A model generated the notes under the pieces. It did no database searches. It had not been told where the DNA came from and saw nothing but the letters and a program-made list of their open reading frames with translations. Of a stretch of DNA of 10,753 nucleotides, positions 1-5,921 are shown piece by piece (the first letter of the stretch is position 1; every line of letters starts with the position of its first letter). Made by a program: the position numbers and the translations under genes. This stretch comes from an uncultured Actinomyces sp. (GTDB lineage Bacteria > Actinomycetota > Actinomycetes > Actinomycetales > Actinomycetaceae). The stretch covers positions 1-10,753 of the forward strand of contig CALIZH010000348.1 of the NCBI GenBank assembly GCA_938028585.1, given 5' to 3'.

Positions 1-157
1 AGGCCAGGATCAGCGAGTAGGTCGTGATCCACAGCGTGCGCCACGCGAGCTTCGAATCCCACTTTTCGGGGTTGTTCGGATCCCAATCCTGAAGGACATA
101 TTTACTGGCTTGTTTTTCCGCGGGTGCGGCTGATGATGCAGCATGTGAGGTAGTCAT
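1..157 (-). CDS. narK: NarK-type nitrate/nitrite transporter, N-terminal fragment (cut by window edge)
   Basis: Only the first 52 codons lie in the window; the gene runs off the left edge. The start is ATG at 157-155 on the minus strand, with an AGGGAG SD at about 165-170. The protein begins with an Ala/Ser-rich stretch, then the pattern YVLQDWDPNNPEKW, then a basic-aromatic segment (LAWRTLWITTYSL) leading into what should be the first membrane helix. A WDP.NP..W motif followed by R.LW.. and the first transmembrane segment is typical of the NNP/NarK branch of the major facilitator superfamily, which moves nitrate in or nitrite out across the inner membrane. The divergent Moco biosynthesis genes fit, since respiratory nitrate reductase needs bis-MGD. 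The name rests on the N-terminus only, so a related MFS carrier is possible. Confidence 0.75.
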   Translation of the reverse strand, partial: MTTSHAASSAAPAEKQASKYVLQDWDPNNPEKWDSKLAWRTLWITTYSLILA

Positions 158-233
158 TAATGCTCTCCCTTTCCTACCTAAACGCATACTTGTCGCTAAT
201 ATATAAGGAAGAAGTCGTTGTAATTGAGAATTG

Positions 234-253
234 CGCGAAAACACGCGAAAACG
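234..253. repeat. Tandem 10-bp direct repeat, CGCGAAAAC(A/G) x2
   Basis: CGCGAAAAC occurs at 234-242 and again at 244-252, a 10-bp period, i.e. the same face of the helix. The repeat is centred about 52 bp upstream of the inferred narK transcription start, a position used by activators, and about 63 bp upstream of the inferred mog start. It may be a paired half-site for a transcription factor; that role is inference. Confidence 0.5.
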
Positions 254-273
254 CTTGCAAGAACGTCAATTCC

Positions 274-301
274 TGTCAACTGAAAAAACGCCATTTAAGG
301 T
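274..301 (+). promoter_or_regulatory. Possible mog promoter (TGTCAA-16-TAAGGT)
   Basis: The -35 candidate TGTCAA lies at 274-279 and the -10 candidate TAAGGT (TAnnnT type) at 296-301, with a 16-bp spacer. Transcription would start near 307, just before the SD GGAGG at 311-315. The -35 match is weak. Confidence 0.3.
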
Positions 302-310
302 CCTATTTCG

Positions 311-315
311 GGAGG
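311..315 (+). promoter_or_regulatory. Ribosome binding site that sets the mog start
   Basis: A consensus GGAGG lies 6 nt before TTG at 322-324, in frame with mog. This is the reason for choosing TTG 322 over the internal ATG at 397, which has only the weaker AAGGG (382-386) at 10 nt. Confidence 0.6.
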
Positions 316-321
316 TTTGTT

Positions 322-891
322 TTGCGTAATACCTCTGACGCTCAGCCGGTACGTCCCGACCCCCATGCGAAGATTCAGCAGAAGGGTTTGCAGAAAATGG
401 AAGGAACTGTCGCAGGTGCGGTAATTACCGCTTCAGATCGTTGCTTCCGCGGAGAAACTGAAGATAAATCAGGACCTCTAGCTGCTGCTCTTTTGGCTGA
501 TTGGGGCGTTATTGTCGATCAGGTTCATGTTGTCCCCGATGGCATCGCTTCTGTACGAAATGCGATCCTCGATGCAATGGCTCAAGGCGCACGTGTCATC
601 GTAACCACCGGAGGAACCGGCGTTACGGATCGCGACCTCACTCCCGAAGCCACCGCTCCCCTTCTGGACGCACGCATGGACGCGATCGCCATGCAGATTG
701 CGCAGGTCGGCTTGGTCAACACCCCTCTTGCTTCACTATCTCGTGGCCTTGTCGGTGTCAGCCGCCAGGGCGAGACTCCGTGCTTCATCGTGAACGCTCC
801 GGGTTCACGCGGCGGGGTGAAAGACACGATCAGCGTGATCGGCCCGCTGGTCCCTCACGTTCTTGAACAGCTCGACTTGGTTACAGACTGA
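322..891 (+). CDS. mog: MogA/MoaB-family molybdopterin adenylyltransferase
   Basis: Mog adenylates molybdopterin, activating it for molybdate insertion by MoeA. The core domain runs from about residue 30 (AGAVITASDRCFRGETEDKS) to the C-terminus, with the family's nucleotide/pterin motif GGTGVTDRDLTPEAT near residues 95-110 and a later NAPGSRGGVKD loop. The chosen start is TTG 322 behind GGAGG, giving 189 aa; this puts a polar 25-residue extension before the domain. Starting at ATG 397 would give 164 aa, closer to the usual family length, so the N-terminus is uncertain. It is the first gene of a tight mog-moaA-moaD run: moaA begins 4 nt after its stop. It could be called MoaB or MogA; both names cover this fold and I cannot separate them here. 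Confidence 0.93.
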   Translation: MRNTSDAQPVRPDPHAKIQQKGLQKMEGTVAGAVITASDRCFRGETEDKSGPLAAALLADWGVIVDQVHVVPDGIASVRNAILDAMAQGARVIVTTGGTGVTDRDLTPEATAPLLDARMDAIAMQIAQVGLVNTPLASLSRGLVGVSRQGETPCFIVNAPGSRGGVKDTISVIGPLVPHVLEQLDLVTD

Positions 892-895
892 TTTG

Positions 896-1906
896 ATGTA
901 CGAACCCCTTCTTCTGGACACCTTCGGTCGAACGGCCACAGATCTGCGTATCTCGGTCACCGATCGATGCAATCTTCGCTGCGTGTATTGCCTGCCCGAA
1001 AAGGTGACGGACTGGCTGAAGCGCAGCGACCTTTTGCGTCCGGAAGAATTCCGTCGCTTGGCAAAAATCGCCGCAACCCTTGGCGTCACCCAGGCGCGCA
1101 TCACCGGCGGCGAGCCGCTGTTGCGCCCCGATCTTCCCCAGATTGTCGAGGCCGTTCGCGAGGGCTTCGAAGACGCCGGGGTTGAGCCGGACTTGGCCCT
1201 GACGACGAACGGCATTGGCCTTGATCGTGTCATCGATTCCCTGGTAGACGCTGGTCTTCAACGTCTCAATGTGTCCATCGACAGTTTGGATCCGGTCCGT
1301 TTTGCTGAGCTTTCGCGCCGCAAACGCTCAAGCGATGTCCTTCGCGGCCTCGATGCGGTCGATGCATCCGCACTTCCCGGAACCGTCAAACTCAACACCG
1401 TCGTCGTTGATCAGCAGTCCCTGGCAGAAATCCCTGCCTTGGTGACCTTCGCCTTAGAGCGCGGCTATCAGTGGCGCGCCATCGAATTCATGCCGATCGG
1501 CCCCTTGGCTGCCTCCTTCTCTTCCCGCCCAACTGCGCATGATATCCAGCGTGTTCTTCGCGAATCCTTCGAGCTGACCGATGTCATTACCGCTGCCTCG
1601 GAACCAGCGCGCCGATGGTCGGTCGCCCCCAGCGACACCCATCCGGGAGGCATCATCGGCGTCATTGCCTCGATGACGTCCCCCTTCTGCTCCTCATGCA
1701 CCCGAACTCGCCTGAGTGCAGATGGAAAGATCTATTCCTGTCTATTCAGTGTGGACAGTGTTGACTTGCACACCCCCATGCGCGCGGGTGCAAGCGATGA
1801 AGAATTAGCCGAGCTATGGAAGGATGCCATGTGGGCTAAACCCGCTGGTCACCAGCTTCTCGCTCCGGTCCCCCAGTCCTATTCCATGTCGAAAATTGGA
1901 GGTTGA
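896..1906 (+). CDS. moaA: GTP 3',8-cyclase MoaA (radical SAM)
   Basis: MoaA is a radical SAM enzyme that, followed by MoaC, converts GTP to cyclic pyranopterin monophosphate (cPMP), the first step of Moco synthesis. The N-terminal SAM cluster motif is C25-x3-C29-x2-C32 (DRCNLRCVYC). The second 4Fe-4S cluster, which holds GTP, is C265-x2-C268-x13-C282. The chain ends in Gly-Gly (SMSKIGG), the flexible tail known to be needed for activity in the family. Length is 336 aa, normal for MoaA. The start is ATG 896, 4 nt after the mog stop; no good SD precedes it, so translational coupling to mog is likely. A TTG start at 863 overlapping mog is possible but adds residues not typical of the family. The codons of the terminal Gly-Gly contain the SD for moaD. 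Confidence 0.97.
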   Translation: MYEPLLLDTFGRTATDLRISVTDRCNLRCVYCLPEKVTDWLKRSDLLRPEEFRRLAKIAATLGVTQARITGGEPLLRPDLPQIVEAVREGFEDAGVEPDLALTTNGIGLDRVIDSLVDAGLQRLNVSIDSLDPVRFAELSRRKRSSDVLRGLDAVDASALPGTVKLNTVVVDQQSLAEIPALVTFALERGYQWRAIEFMPIGPLAASFSSRPTAHDIQRVLRESFELTDVITAASEPARRWSVAPSDTHPGGIIGVIASMTSPFCSSCTRTRLSADGKIYSCLFSVDSVDLHTPMRAGASDEELAELWKDAMWAKPAGHQLLAPVPQSYSMSKIGG

Positions 1907-1914
1907 AAGTCCCC

Positions 1915-2217
1915 ATGAGGATCACGATCCGTTATTTCGCTGCCGCGAGCGCTGCAGTTGGCACAGAAAGCGCAGTGATCGAGGTTGCGGACGACTCAAA
2001 CGAGACAGTCGTCGACCTTGTTCGTCGCTCAACTGATCGCGATATCGACGATCTTCTGGCGGCCTCGTCCTTCCTGGTGAACGAAGAACTTGTTGACGCT
2101 CAGGCAACTCTTGCCCAAGCCTTGGGCGCTTCATCCCTGAGCGACGAGGCCGTGGTCTCCGTGGCCGACCGCAGTGGGATTCGTCTTGACGTCCTTCCGC
2201 CTTTTGCAGGTGGCTGA
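1915..2217 (+). CDS. moaD: Molybdopterin synthase small subunit MoaD (ubiquitin-like sulfur carrier)
   Basis: MoaD carries sulfur as a C-terminal thiocarboxylate into the molybdopterin synthase complex. The 100-aa product starts MRITIRYFAAASAAVG, the first beta strand of the ThiS/MoaD beta-grasp fold, contains the FLVNEELVD segment, and ends in PPFAGG. The terminal Gly-Gly is what MoeB adenylates and what enters the MoaE active site. ATG 1915 is preceded by GGAGG at 1898-1902, inside the end of moaA, with a 12-nt spacer that is somewhat long. It is a little longer than the usual 80-85 aa. Eight nt separate it from moaA. It faces moaE tail to tail with only 14 nt between stops and no hairpin, so the two transcripts probably overlap. 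Confidence 0.93.
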   Translation: MRITIRYFAAASAAVGTESAVIEVADDSNETVVDLVRRSTDRDIDDLLAASSFLVNEELVDAQATLAQALGASSLSDEAVVSVADRSGIRLDVLPPFAGG

Positions 2218-2231
2218 GACCCACAATCTGG

Positions 2232-2657
2232 TCACGGAGTATTGCTCCACTCATTGTGGCCGTCACTGAAATACTGATCTTTCCAGATCGGTACGCTGGC
2301 TTTAATGTCGTCGACAATTTGACCGCACAGCGCGAAAGCTTCCTTGCGGTGGGCGCTATCGACAACCACAAGAAGCGCAACATCACCAATTTCTAGGTGT
2401 CCCACGCGATGACGGACATAGATGCCATCAACCTCAGGATTCCCCAGTGTTTGCAGCGATTTCTCGACACTTGCACGAAGGAACTTTGCAGCTGCTGGGT
2501 GAGCGGAGTATTCCAAGTAGTGAACGCCTTCACCACCATCGTGATCGCGAACAACACCCTCAAAAACGACGCGCGCACCGGAATGAGCTGGAATGAGGGG
2601 CACTTCCCCCGAGCACATCTCCGTTGGAACAGAGACAATATCGGTATCAATAATCAC
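2232..2657 (-). CDS. moaE: Molybdopterin synthase catalytic subunit MoaE
   Basis: MoaE is the large subunit of molybdopterin synthase; with two MoaD-thiocarboxylates it turns cPMP into the dithiolene molybdopterin. Family marks seen are FEGVVRDHD (about 32-40), LEYSAHPAAA, HRVGHLEIGD (about 83-92), HRKEAF (103-108) and IKASVPIWK. The lysines at 119 and 126 fall at the same numbers as the catalytic lysines of E. coli MoaE, which also supports the start. I chose GTG 2657: it is 5 nt behind GGGGAG (2668-2663) and gives 141 aa, a normal length. An upstream ATG at 2699 would add 14 residues and overlap the moeB start. It is the only Moco gene here on the minus strand, so it needs its own promoter, which must lie in the 40-bp gap or inside moeB. 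Confidence 0.94.
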   Translation of the reverse strand: MIIDTDIVSVPTEMCSGEVPLIPAHSGARVVFEGVVRDHDGGEGVHYLEYSAHPAAAKFLRASVEKSLQTLGNPEVDGIYVRHRVGHLEIGDVALLVVVDSAHRKEAFALCGQIVDDIKASVPIWKDQYFSDGHNEWSNTP

Positions 2658-2662
2658 GGGAC

Positions 2663-2668
2663 TCCCCT
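2663..2668 (-). promoter_or_regulatory. Ribosome binding site that sets the moaE GTG start
   Basis: Read on the minus strand, GGGGAG is followed after 5 nt by GTG (2657-2655). No comparable SD precedes the in-frame ATG at 2699. Confidence 0.65.
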
Positions 2669-2697
2669 TATTTAAATGGTCGTGAAGGGACACAGAC

Positions 2698-3456
2698 ATG
2701 GTAGCGCAGCGAGACATTATGACCGCTCGTATCCCCGGAATCGGTGAGAGCGGCATCGAAAAGATCCGCGCTGCGAAGGTCCTTGTTGTCGGCGCCGGCG
2801 GCCTGGGATCACCCGTCTTGGCCTATTTGGCGGCAGCTGGAATTGGAACGATCGGCATCTCTGACCCGGACAATCTGGAGGAATCTAACCTCCAGCGACA
2901 AGTGATCCACGGCGTCGCACGATTGGGAATGAATAAGGCCGAATCCGCCAAGATGACTGTCCTTGCTCTCAACCCTGACATCCAGGTCAACATCGAACCG
3001 AAGATTATTGATGGCCAGAGTGATGAGACCGTTGCGGCCTACGACTTCGTTGTCGATGCGACCGACAATTTCACCGCAAAGTACGCGATTTCAGATACCT
3101 GTGCACGCGTTGGACGCCCGCACATGTGGGGCACATTGGTATCAATGTCCTTCCAGGCCTCGCTTTTCACCGATGGCCTGACTCTTCGCGATGTCTATCC
3201 CGAACCCCCCACCGTCGAAACGATGAGTTCAAAAACCGTCGGCGTTCTGGGTGCCGTCTGCGGGCAGGGCGGATCGGTCCTCGCCACAGAATGTCTGAAG
3301 TGGGTGACCGGAGTTGGTGAGTCCTTAATCGGGCGCCTGCTCATTGTTGATACGGCTGCAGGTCGCTGGAACGTCGTCCCATTCCGGCCTCGTACCACCC
3401 CTGCAAAACTTCCCTCGGTAACTCCCGCCGAAGCCACCCCCGAACCGATCGAATAA
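2698..3456 (+). CDS. moeB: MoeB/ThiF-family MoaD adenylyltransferase (variant)
   Basis: MoeB-type E1-like enzymes use ATP to adenylate the C-terminal glycine of MoaD. The Rossmann ATP-binding motif GAGGLGSP is at 32-39; D56, the LQRQ motif with R67, K80 (MNKAES) and DATDN with D123 match catalytic residues of the family. It is 252 aa with no C-terminal rhodanese domain, unlike MoeZ of mycobacteria, so sulfur must come from another protein. Three oddities: the RYxRH/Q N-terminal motif is degenerate (QRDIMTARI), the CxxC zinc pair is absent (TLRDVYPEPP; as I recall, MoeZ-like proteins also lack it), and the SCAE-type loop cysteine is Ser178 (MSSKTVGVLG). ATG 2698 has AAGGGA 7 nt upstream. It starts the moeB-moeA-moaC-mobA run. 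ThiF (thiazole synthesis) is an alternative, but the context favours Moco. Confidence 0.88.
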   Translation: MVAQRDIMTARIPGIGESGIEKIRAAKVLVVGAGGLGSPVLAYLAAAGIGTIGISDPDNLEESNLQRQVIHGVARLGMNKAESAKMTVLALNPDIQVNIEPKIIDGQSDETVAAYDFVVDATDNFTAKYAISDTCARVGRPHMWGTLVSMSFQASLFTDGLTLRDVYPEPPTVETMSSKTVGVLGAVCGQGGSVLATECLKWVTGVGESLIGRLLIVDTAAGRWNVVPFRPRTTPAKLPSVTPAEATPEPIE

Positions 3457-3505
3457 GCCATAAACTGAGCCATGGCCCCATGCGGACCGCGCGAAGGAGA
3501 CTACG

Positions 3506-4756
3506 ATGCAACTTCTTGAAGACTATTTGAACTCCATCTTGGGGCGCGTGCACCCCCTCTCCCCTACCGAGCTGCCCATCGATCAGGCACTTGATCATGT
3601 CCTCGTCGACGATCTTGTCGCGCGCTTTGCAGTCCCGCCTTTCTCAAATTCGGGAATGGATGGCTATGCACTTCACCTCGATCATGATCTCGAGGCCTCC
3701 CCTGAGAACCCCTTCACCATCGCGGTCGCTGGTGACATCGCGGCAGGAGATAACGAGACCCACGTTCTTGAACCCGGAACCGCATGGCGCATCATGACGG
3801 GCGCTCGCATTCCCGAGGGTGCAAACACCATCGTTCCCGTGGAGCATACCTCCGAGGAACCCGGTCCCCATCCCCTCCCCGAAAGCATCAGCATCTACGC
3901 CCCTGCAAAGGTCGGCGCTCACGTGCGCCGTCAGGGTGAGGACTGCACGCCCGGAGATGTCATTTTGCATGCCGGTGACGTTCTCACACCCGCAGCTATC
4001 GCCTCGGCAGTATCGGTCGGTTACGCAAGCGTGAAGGTCTACCCCAGCCCCCGGATCGCCATCGTCTCAACGGGTGACGAACTGCGTGCACCAGGCGAAG
4101 AGCTCAAGGGCGCCCAGATCCCTGATTCAAACTCAGTGATGATCGCTGCGCTGGCTCGCCGCGCAGGTGCCCAAGTGACGGGCATTTTCCGCTCCAATGA
4201 CGACCCCGCTCACTTTGCAGAAGTTTTGCGCCAGGCAGGTGATGGCGCTGACCTCATCATCACCTCGGGAGGCGTCAGCGCTGGAGCCTACGACGTTGTC
4301 AAGGAAGTCGGCCTGGGCAAGGGAGTCGACTTCGTGCGCGTCGCCATGCAGCCCGGGAAGCCGCAGGGCTTCGGCGTCCTTCAGGCAAGTGACGGACGCG
4401 ATGTCTACTTGGCGACTCTGCCGGGCAACCCGGTATCGGTCTTCGTCTCCTTCCATATGTTTGTTCGCCCAGTTCTGGCCGAATTCACCGGTCTCAACGG
4501 GCGCGAACTACTGCGTCCCATTGTCGTCACCACACCAAATGGCTGGATTTCCCCCGAAGGCAAGCGCCAGTTTGTACCGGTCATTCTTTCTGAACCCGAT
4601 GGCCCAGAACAGACTCCGATTGTGGTTCCGACACACAGGTTGGGTTCGCGTTCTCACCTTGTTGCTTCTTTGCATTCGGTGAACGCGCTGGCGATCGTCC
4701 CCGAAGATGTCACTTCGGTTGAACCCTGGTCAATCCTGACTGCGGTTCGAGTCTGA
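3506..4756 (+). CDS. moeA: Molybdopterin molybdenumtransferase MoeA
   Basis: MoeA takes adenylyl-molybdopterin from Mog and inserts molybdate to give Moco. At 416 aa it has normal length. Motifs in order: PPFSNSGMDGYA (44-55, usually FDNSAMDGYA, so the first Asp is Ser here), WRIMTGARIPEGA (about 95), the MogA-like domain beginning RIAIVSTGDEL (about 187) with QIPDSNS, TSGGVSAGAYD (about 253), then AMQPGKPQGFG and LPGNPVSVFVSF, and a C-terminal beta-barrel domain. The start ATG 3506 follows AAGGAGA (3494-3500). The gap to moeB is 49 nt and to moaC 47 nt, with no terminator in either, consistent with one operon. Confidence 0.97.
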   Translation: MQLLEDYLNSILGRVHPLSPTELPIDQALDHVLVDDLVARFAVPPFSNSGMDGYALHLDHDLEASPENPFTIAVAGDIAAGDNETHVLEPGTAWRIMTGARIPEGANTIVPVEHTSEEPGPHPLPESISIYAPAKVGAHVRRQGEDCTPGDVILHAGDVLTPAAIASAVSVGYASVKVYPSPRIAIVSTGDELRAPGEELKGAQIPDSNSVMIAALARRAGAQVTGIFRSNDDPAHFAEVLRQAGDGADLIITSGGVSAGAYDVVKEVGLGKGVDFVRVAMQPGKPQGFGVLQASDGRDVYLATLPGNPVSVFVSFHMFVRPVLAEFTGLNGRELLRPIVVTTPNGWISPEGKRQFVPVILSEPDGPEQTPIVVPTHRLGSRSHLVASLHSVNALAIVPEDVTSVEPWSILTAVRV

Positions 4757-4803
4757 TCACTTTCCCATTCTTTTCCCGTCAAACGAGCGCCGAAAGGCTA
4801 GAC

Positions 4804-5289
4804 ATGAGCGAAACCAGTCCCTTCACTCACCTCACCGAGCGCGGTGAGGCACACATGGTTGATATCACGGCGAAAACACCGACCGTGCGTCAGGCGCGAG
4901 CACGCGGTTTTGTCGAGTGCTCACCAAAAATCATGGCGGCCCTCCGCGATGATTCGGTCCCCAAGGGCGACGCTCTTGCAGTCGCGCGAATCGCGGGAAT
5001 TCAGGCCTCGAAGCGCACTCCCGAGTTGCTCCCTCTGGCACACCCGATCGCCGTTCACTACTGCGCGGTCGATCTGTCATTGGCTGAAGACGGGGTGGAG
5101 ATCCGTTCGACCGTTCGAACCGCAGATCGAACGGGCATCGAGATGGAAGCTTTGACCGCCGTAACCGTCGCTGCACTGACCATCATCGACATGGTGAAGG
5201 GCATCGATAAGTTAGTTGCGATTCGTGAGTGCTATGTCGAAGAGAAAAGCGGCGGTCGGAGCGGAACATGGACTCGCCCCAGCGCCTAG
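4804..5289 (+). CDS. moaC: Cyclic pyranopterin monophosphate synthase MoaC
   Basis: MoaC converts the 3',8-cyclised GTP made by MoaA into cPMP. At 161 aa it has the usual length. It opens with the family's GEAHMVDITAK and contains VPKGDAL, IQASKRTPELLPLAHPI, TGIEMEALTAVTVAALTI and DMVKGIDK, then KSGGRSG near the end. By motif, K54, H80, E113, E115, D129 and K132 align with conserved active-site positions (K54 and K132 match E. coli K51 and K131). The start ATG 4804 has GAAAGG a few nt upstream. Its 3' end overlaps mobA by 22 nt, suggesting coupled translation. Confidence 0.97.
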   Translation: MSETSPFTHLTERGEAHMVDITAKTPTVRQARARGFVECSPKIMAALRDDSVPKGDALAVARIAGIQASKRTPELLPLAHPIAVHYCAVDLSLAEDGVEIRSTVRTADRTGIEMEALTAVTVAALTIIDMVKGIDKLVAIRECYVEEKSGGRSGTWTRPSA

Positions 5290-5921
5290 CACTCAGTGGA
5301 TTAGTGATCCTCGGCGGAGGGACCGGCCAACGACTGGGAGGGGCGTCAAAGCCCGACCTCGTGGTCCGAGGCCGACGTGCGCTTGAGTGGGCGCTCGCCT
5401 CTGAGCCCGGGATTCCTCACGTATGCGTGGTACCTGAGACCGTCACAGTTCCAAGCGACGTTATCCGCGTCATGGAGGAGCCGCCACGCTCTGGCCCCGC
5501 CGCCGGGTTTATTGCAGGAGTTCAAGCGCTTCTTAAAGTTCTCCCCGCGGACACGGAATCTCGCTGGATCGGCCTTGTTCCCGTTGACGCCCCCTTGGCT
5601 ACCCTGACTTTCCCACTCCTTCTCGAGGCCGTGGAAGAGTCAATTTCTCAGGGACATCACGTAGATGGCGTGCTCGCATGCGCGGCAGGACACCGCCAGA
5701 ACTTGGTCGGTGTTTTTTCTCTGGATGCAGTCCGCAACTTCACCGTGTCCCAGTGGGTGAATCGTTCGATGCGCGCCCTATTGAAAGAGCTCGACACGAT
5801 TGATGTTCAGGTCCCAGAATCATGGGTCGCAGATATCGATACACCCGTTGATTTGCAGCGCGCGCAGACATACGCAATGGACGGGGAGCTTTGCATAGAA
5901 GGAGAAAGCTCACGTGAGTGA
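5268..5921 (+). CDS. mobA: Molybdenum cofactor guanylyltransferase MobA-like NTP transferase
   Basis: MobA joins GMP from GTP to Mo-molybdopterin, giving the guanine dinucleotide form used by nitrate reductases and related enzymes. The 217-aa product shows the nucleotidyltransferase start LGGGTGQRLGGASKPDL (15-31; canonical form LAGGxSxRMGxDK, with K28 in place of the catalytic Lys), a GPAAGFIAGVQ motif (76-86), the metal-binding Asp in VPVDAPL (D107) and a C-terminal DIDTPVDL as in many family members. ATG 5268 lies inside moaC, 6 nt after GGAG (5258-5261). An upstream GTG at 5229 only adds out-of-family residues. The glycine-loop sequence is somewhat unusual, so exact nucleotide preference is inferred from the neighbouring genes. 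Confidence 0.87.
   Translation: MDSPQRLALSGLVILGGGTGQRLGGASKPDLVVRGRRALEWALASEPGIPHVCVVPETVTVPSDVIRVMEEPPRSGPAAGFIAGVQALLKVLPADTESRWIGLVPVDAPLATLTFPLLLEAVEESISQGHHVDGVLACAAGHRQNLVGVFSLDAVRNFTVSQWVNRSMRALLKELDTIDVQVPESWVADIDTPVDLQRAQTYAMDGELCIEGESSRE

Larger units (their letters stand above)
158..321. promoter_or_regulatory. Divergent narK / mog control region
   Basis: This 164-bp AT-richer gap separates the narK start (minus) from the mog start (plus) and must carry promoters for both. On the minus strand, TATATT at 203-198 is a plausible narK -10, giving a leader of about 34 nt; I see no good -35 in front of it, which would suit an activator-dependent promoter. On the plus strand, TGTCAA (274-279) and TAAGGT (296-301), spaced by 16 bp, are a possible mog promoter. 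Two tandem copies of CGCGAAAACA/G lie at 234-253. No convincing FNR (TTGAT-N4-ATCAA) or CRP site is visible. Confidence 0.55.

Noticed and set aside
160..321. Mog reading frame is open back to 160, allowing a 243-aa protein
   Set aside because: The extra part is AT-rich, unlike Mog proteins, and overlaps the divergent promoter region; the SD at 311-315 supports a start at 322.
881..1261. Open frame of 126 codons antisense to moaA
   Set aside because: It shadows a well-supported radical SAM gene, has no SD and shows no protein-like character.
2658..2699. ATG start for moaE at 2699, overlapping the moeB start
   Set aside because: No SD precedes it, and GTG 2657 has a strong SD and gives the family length and catalytic lysine numbering.
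4197..4682. 161-codon frame inside moeA on the same strand
   Set aside because: Out-of-frame shadow of moeA with Arg/Ser/Pro-rich composition typical of shifted high-GC reading.
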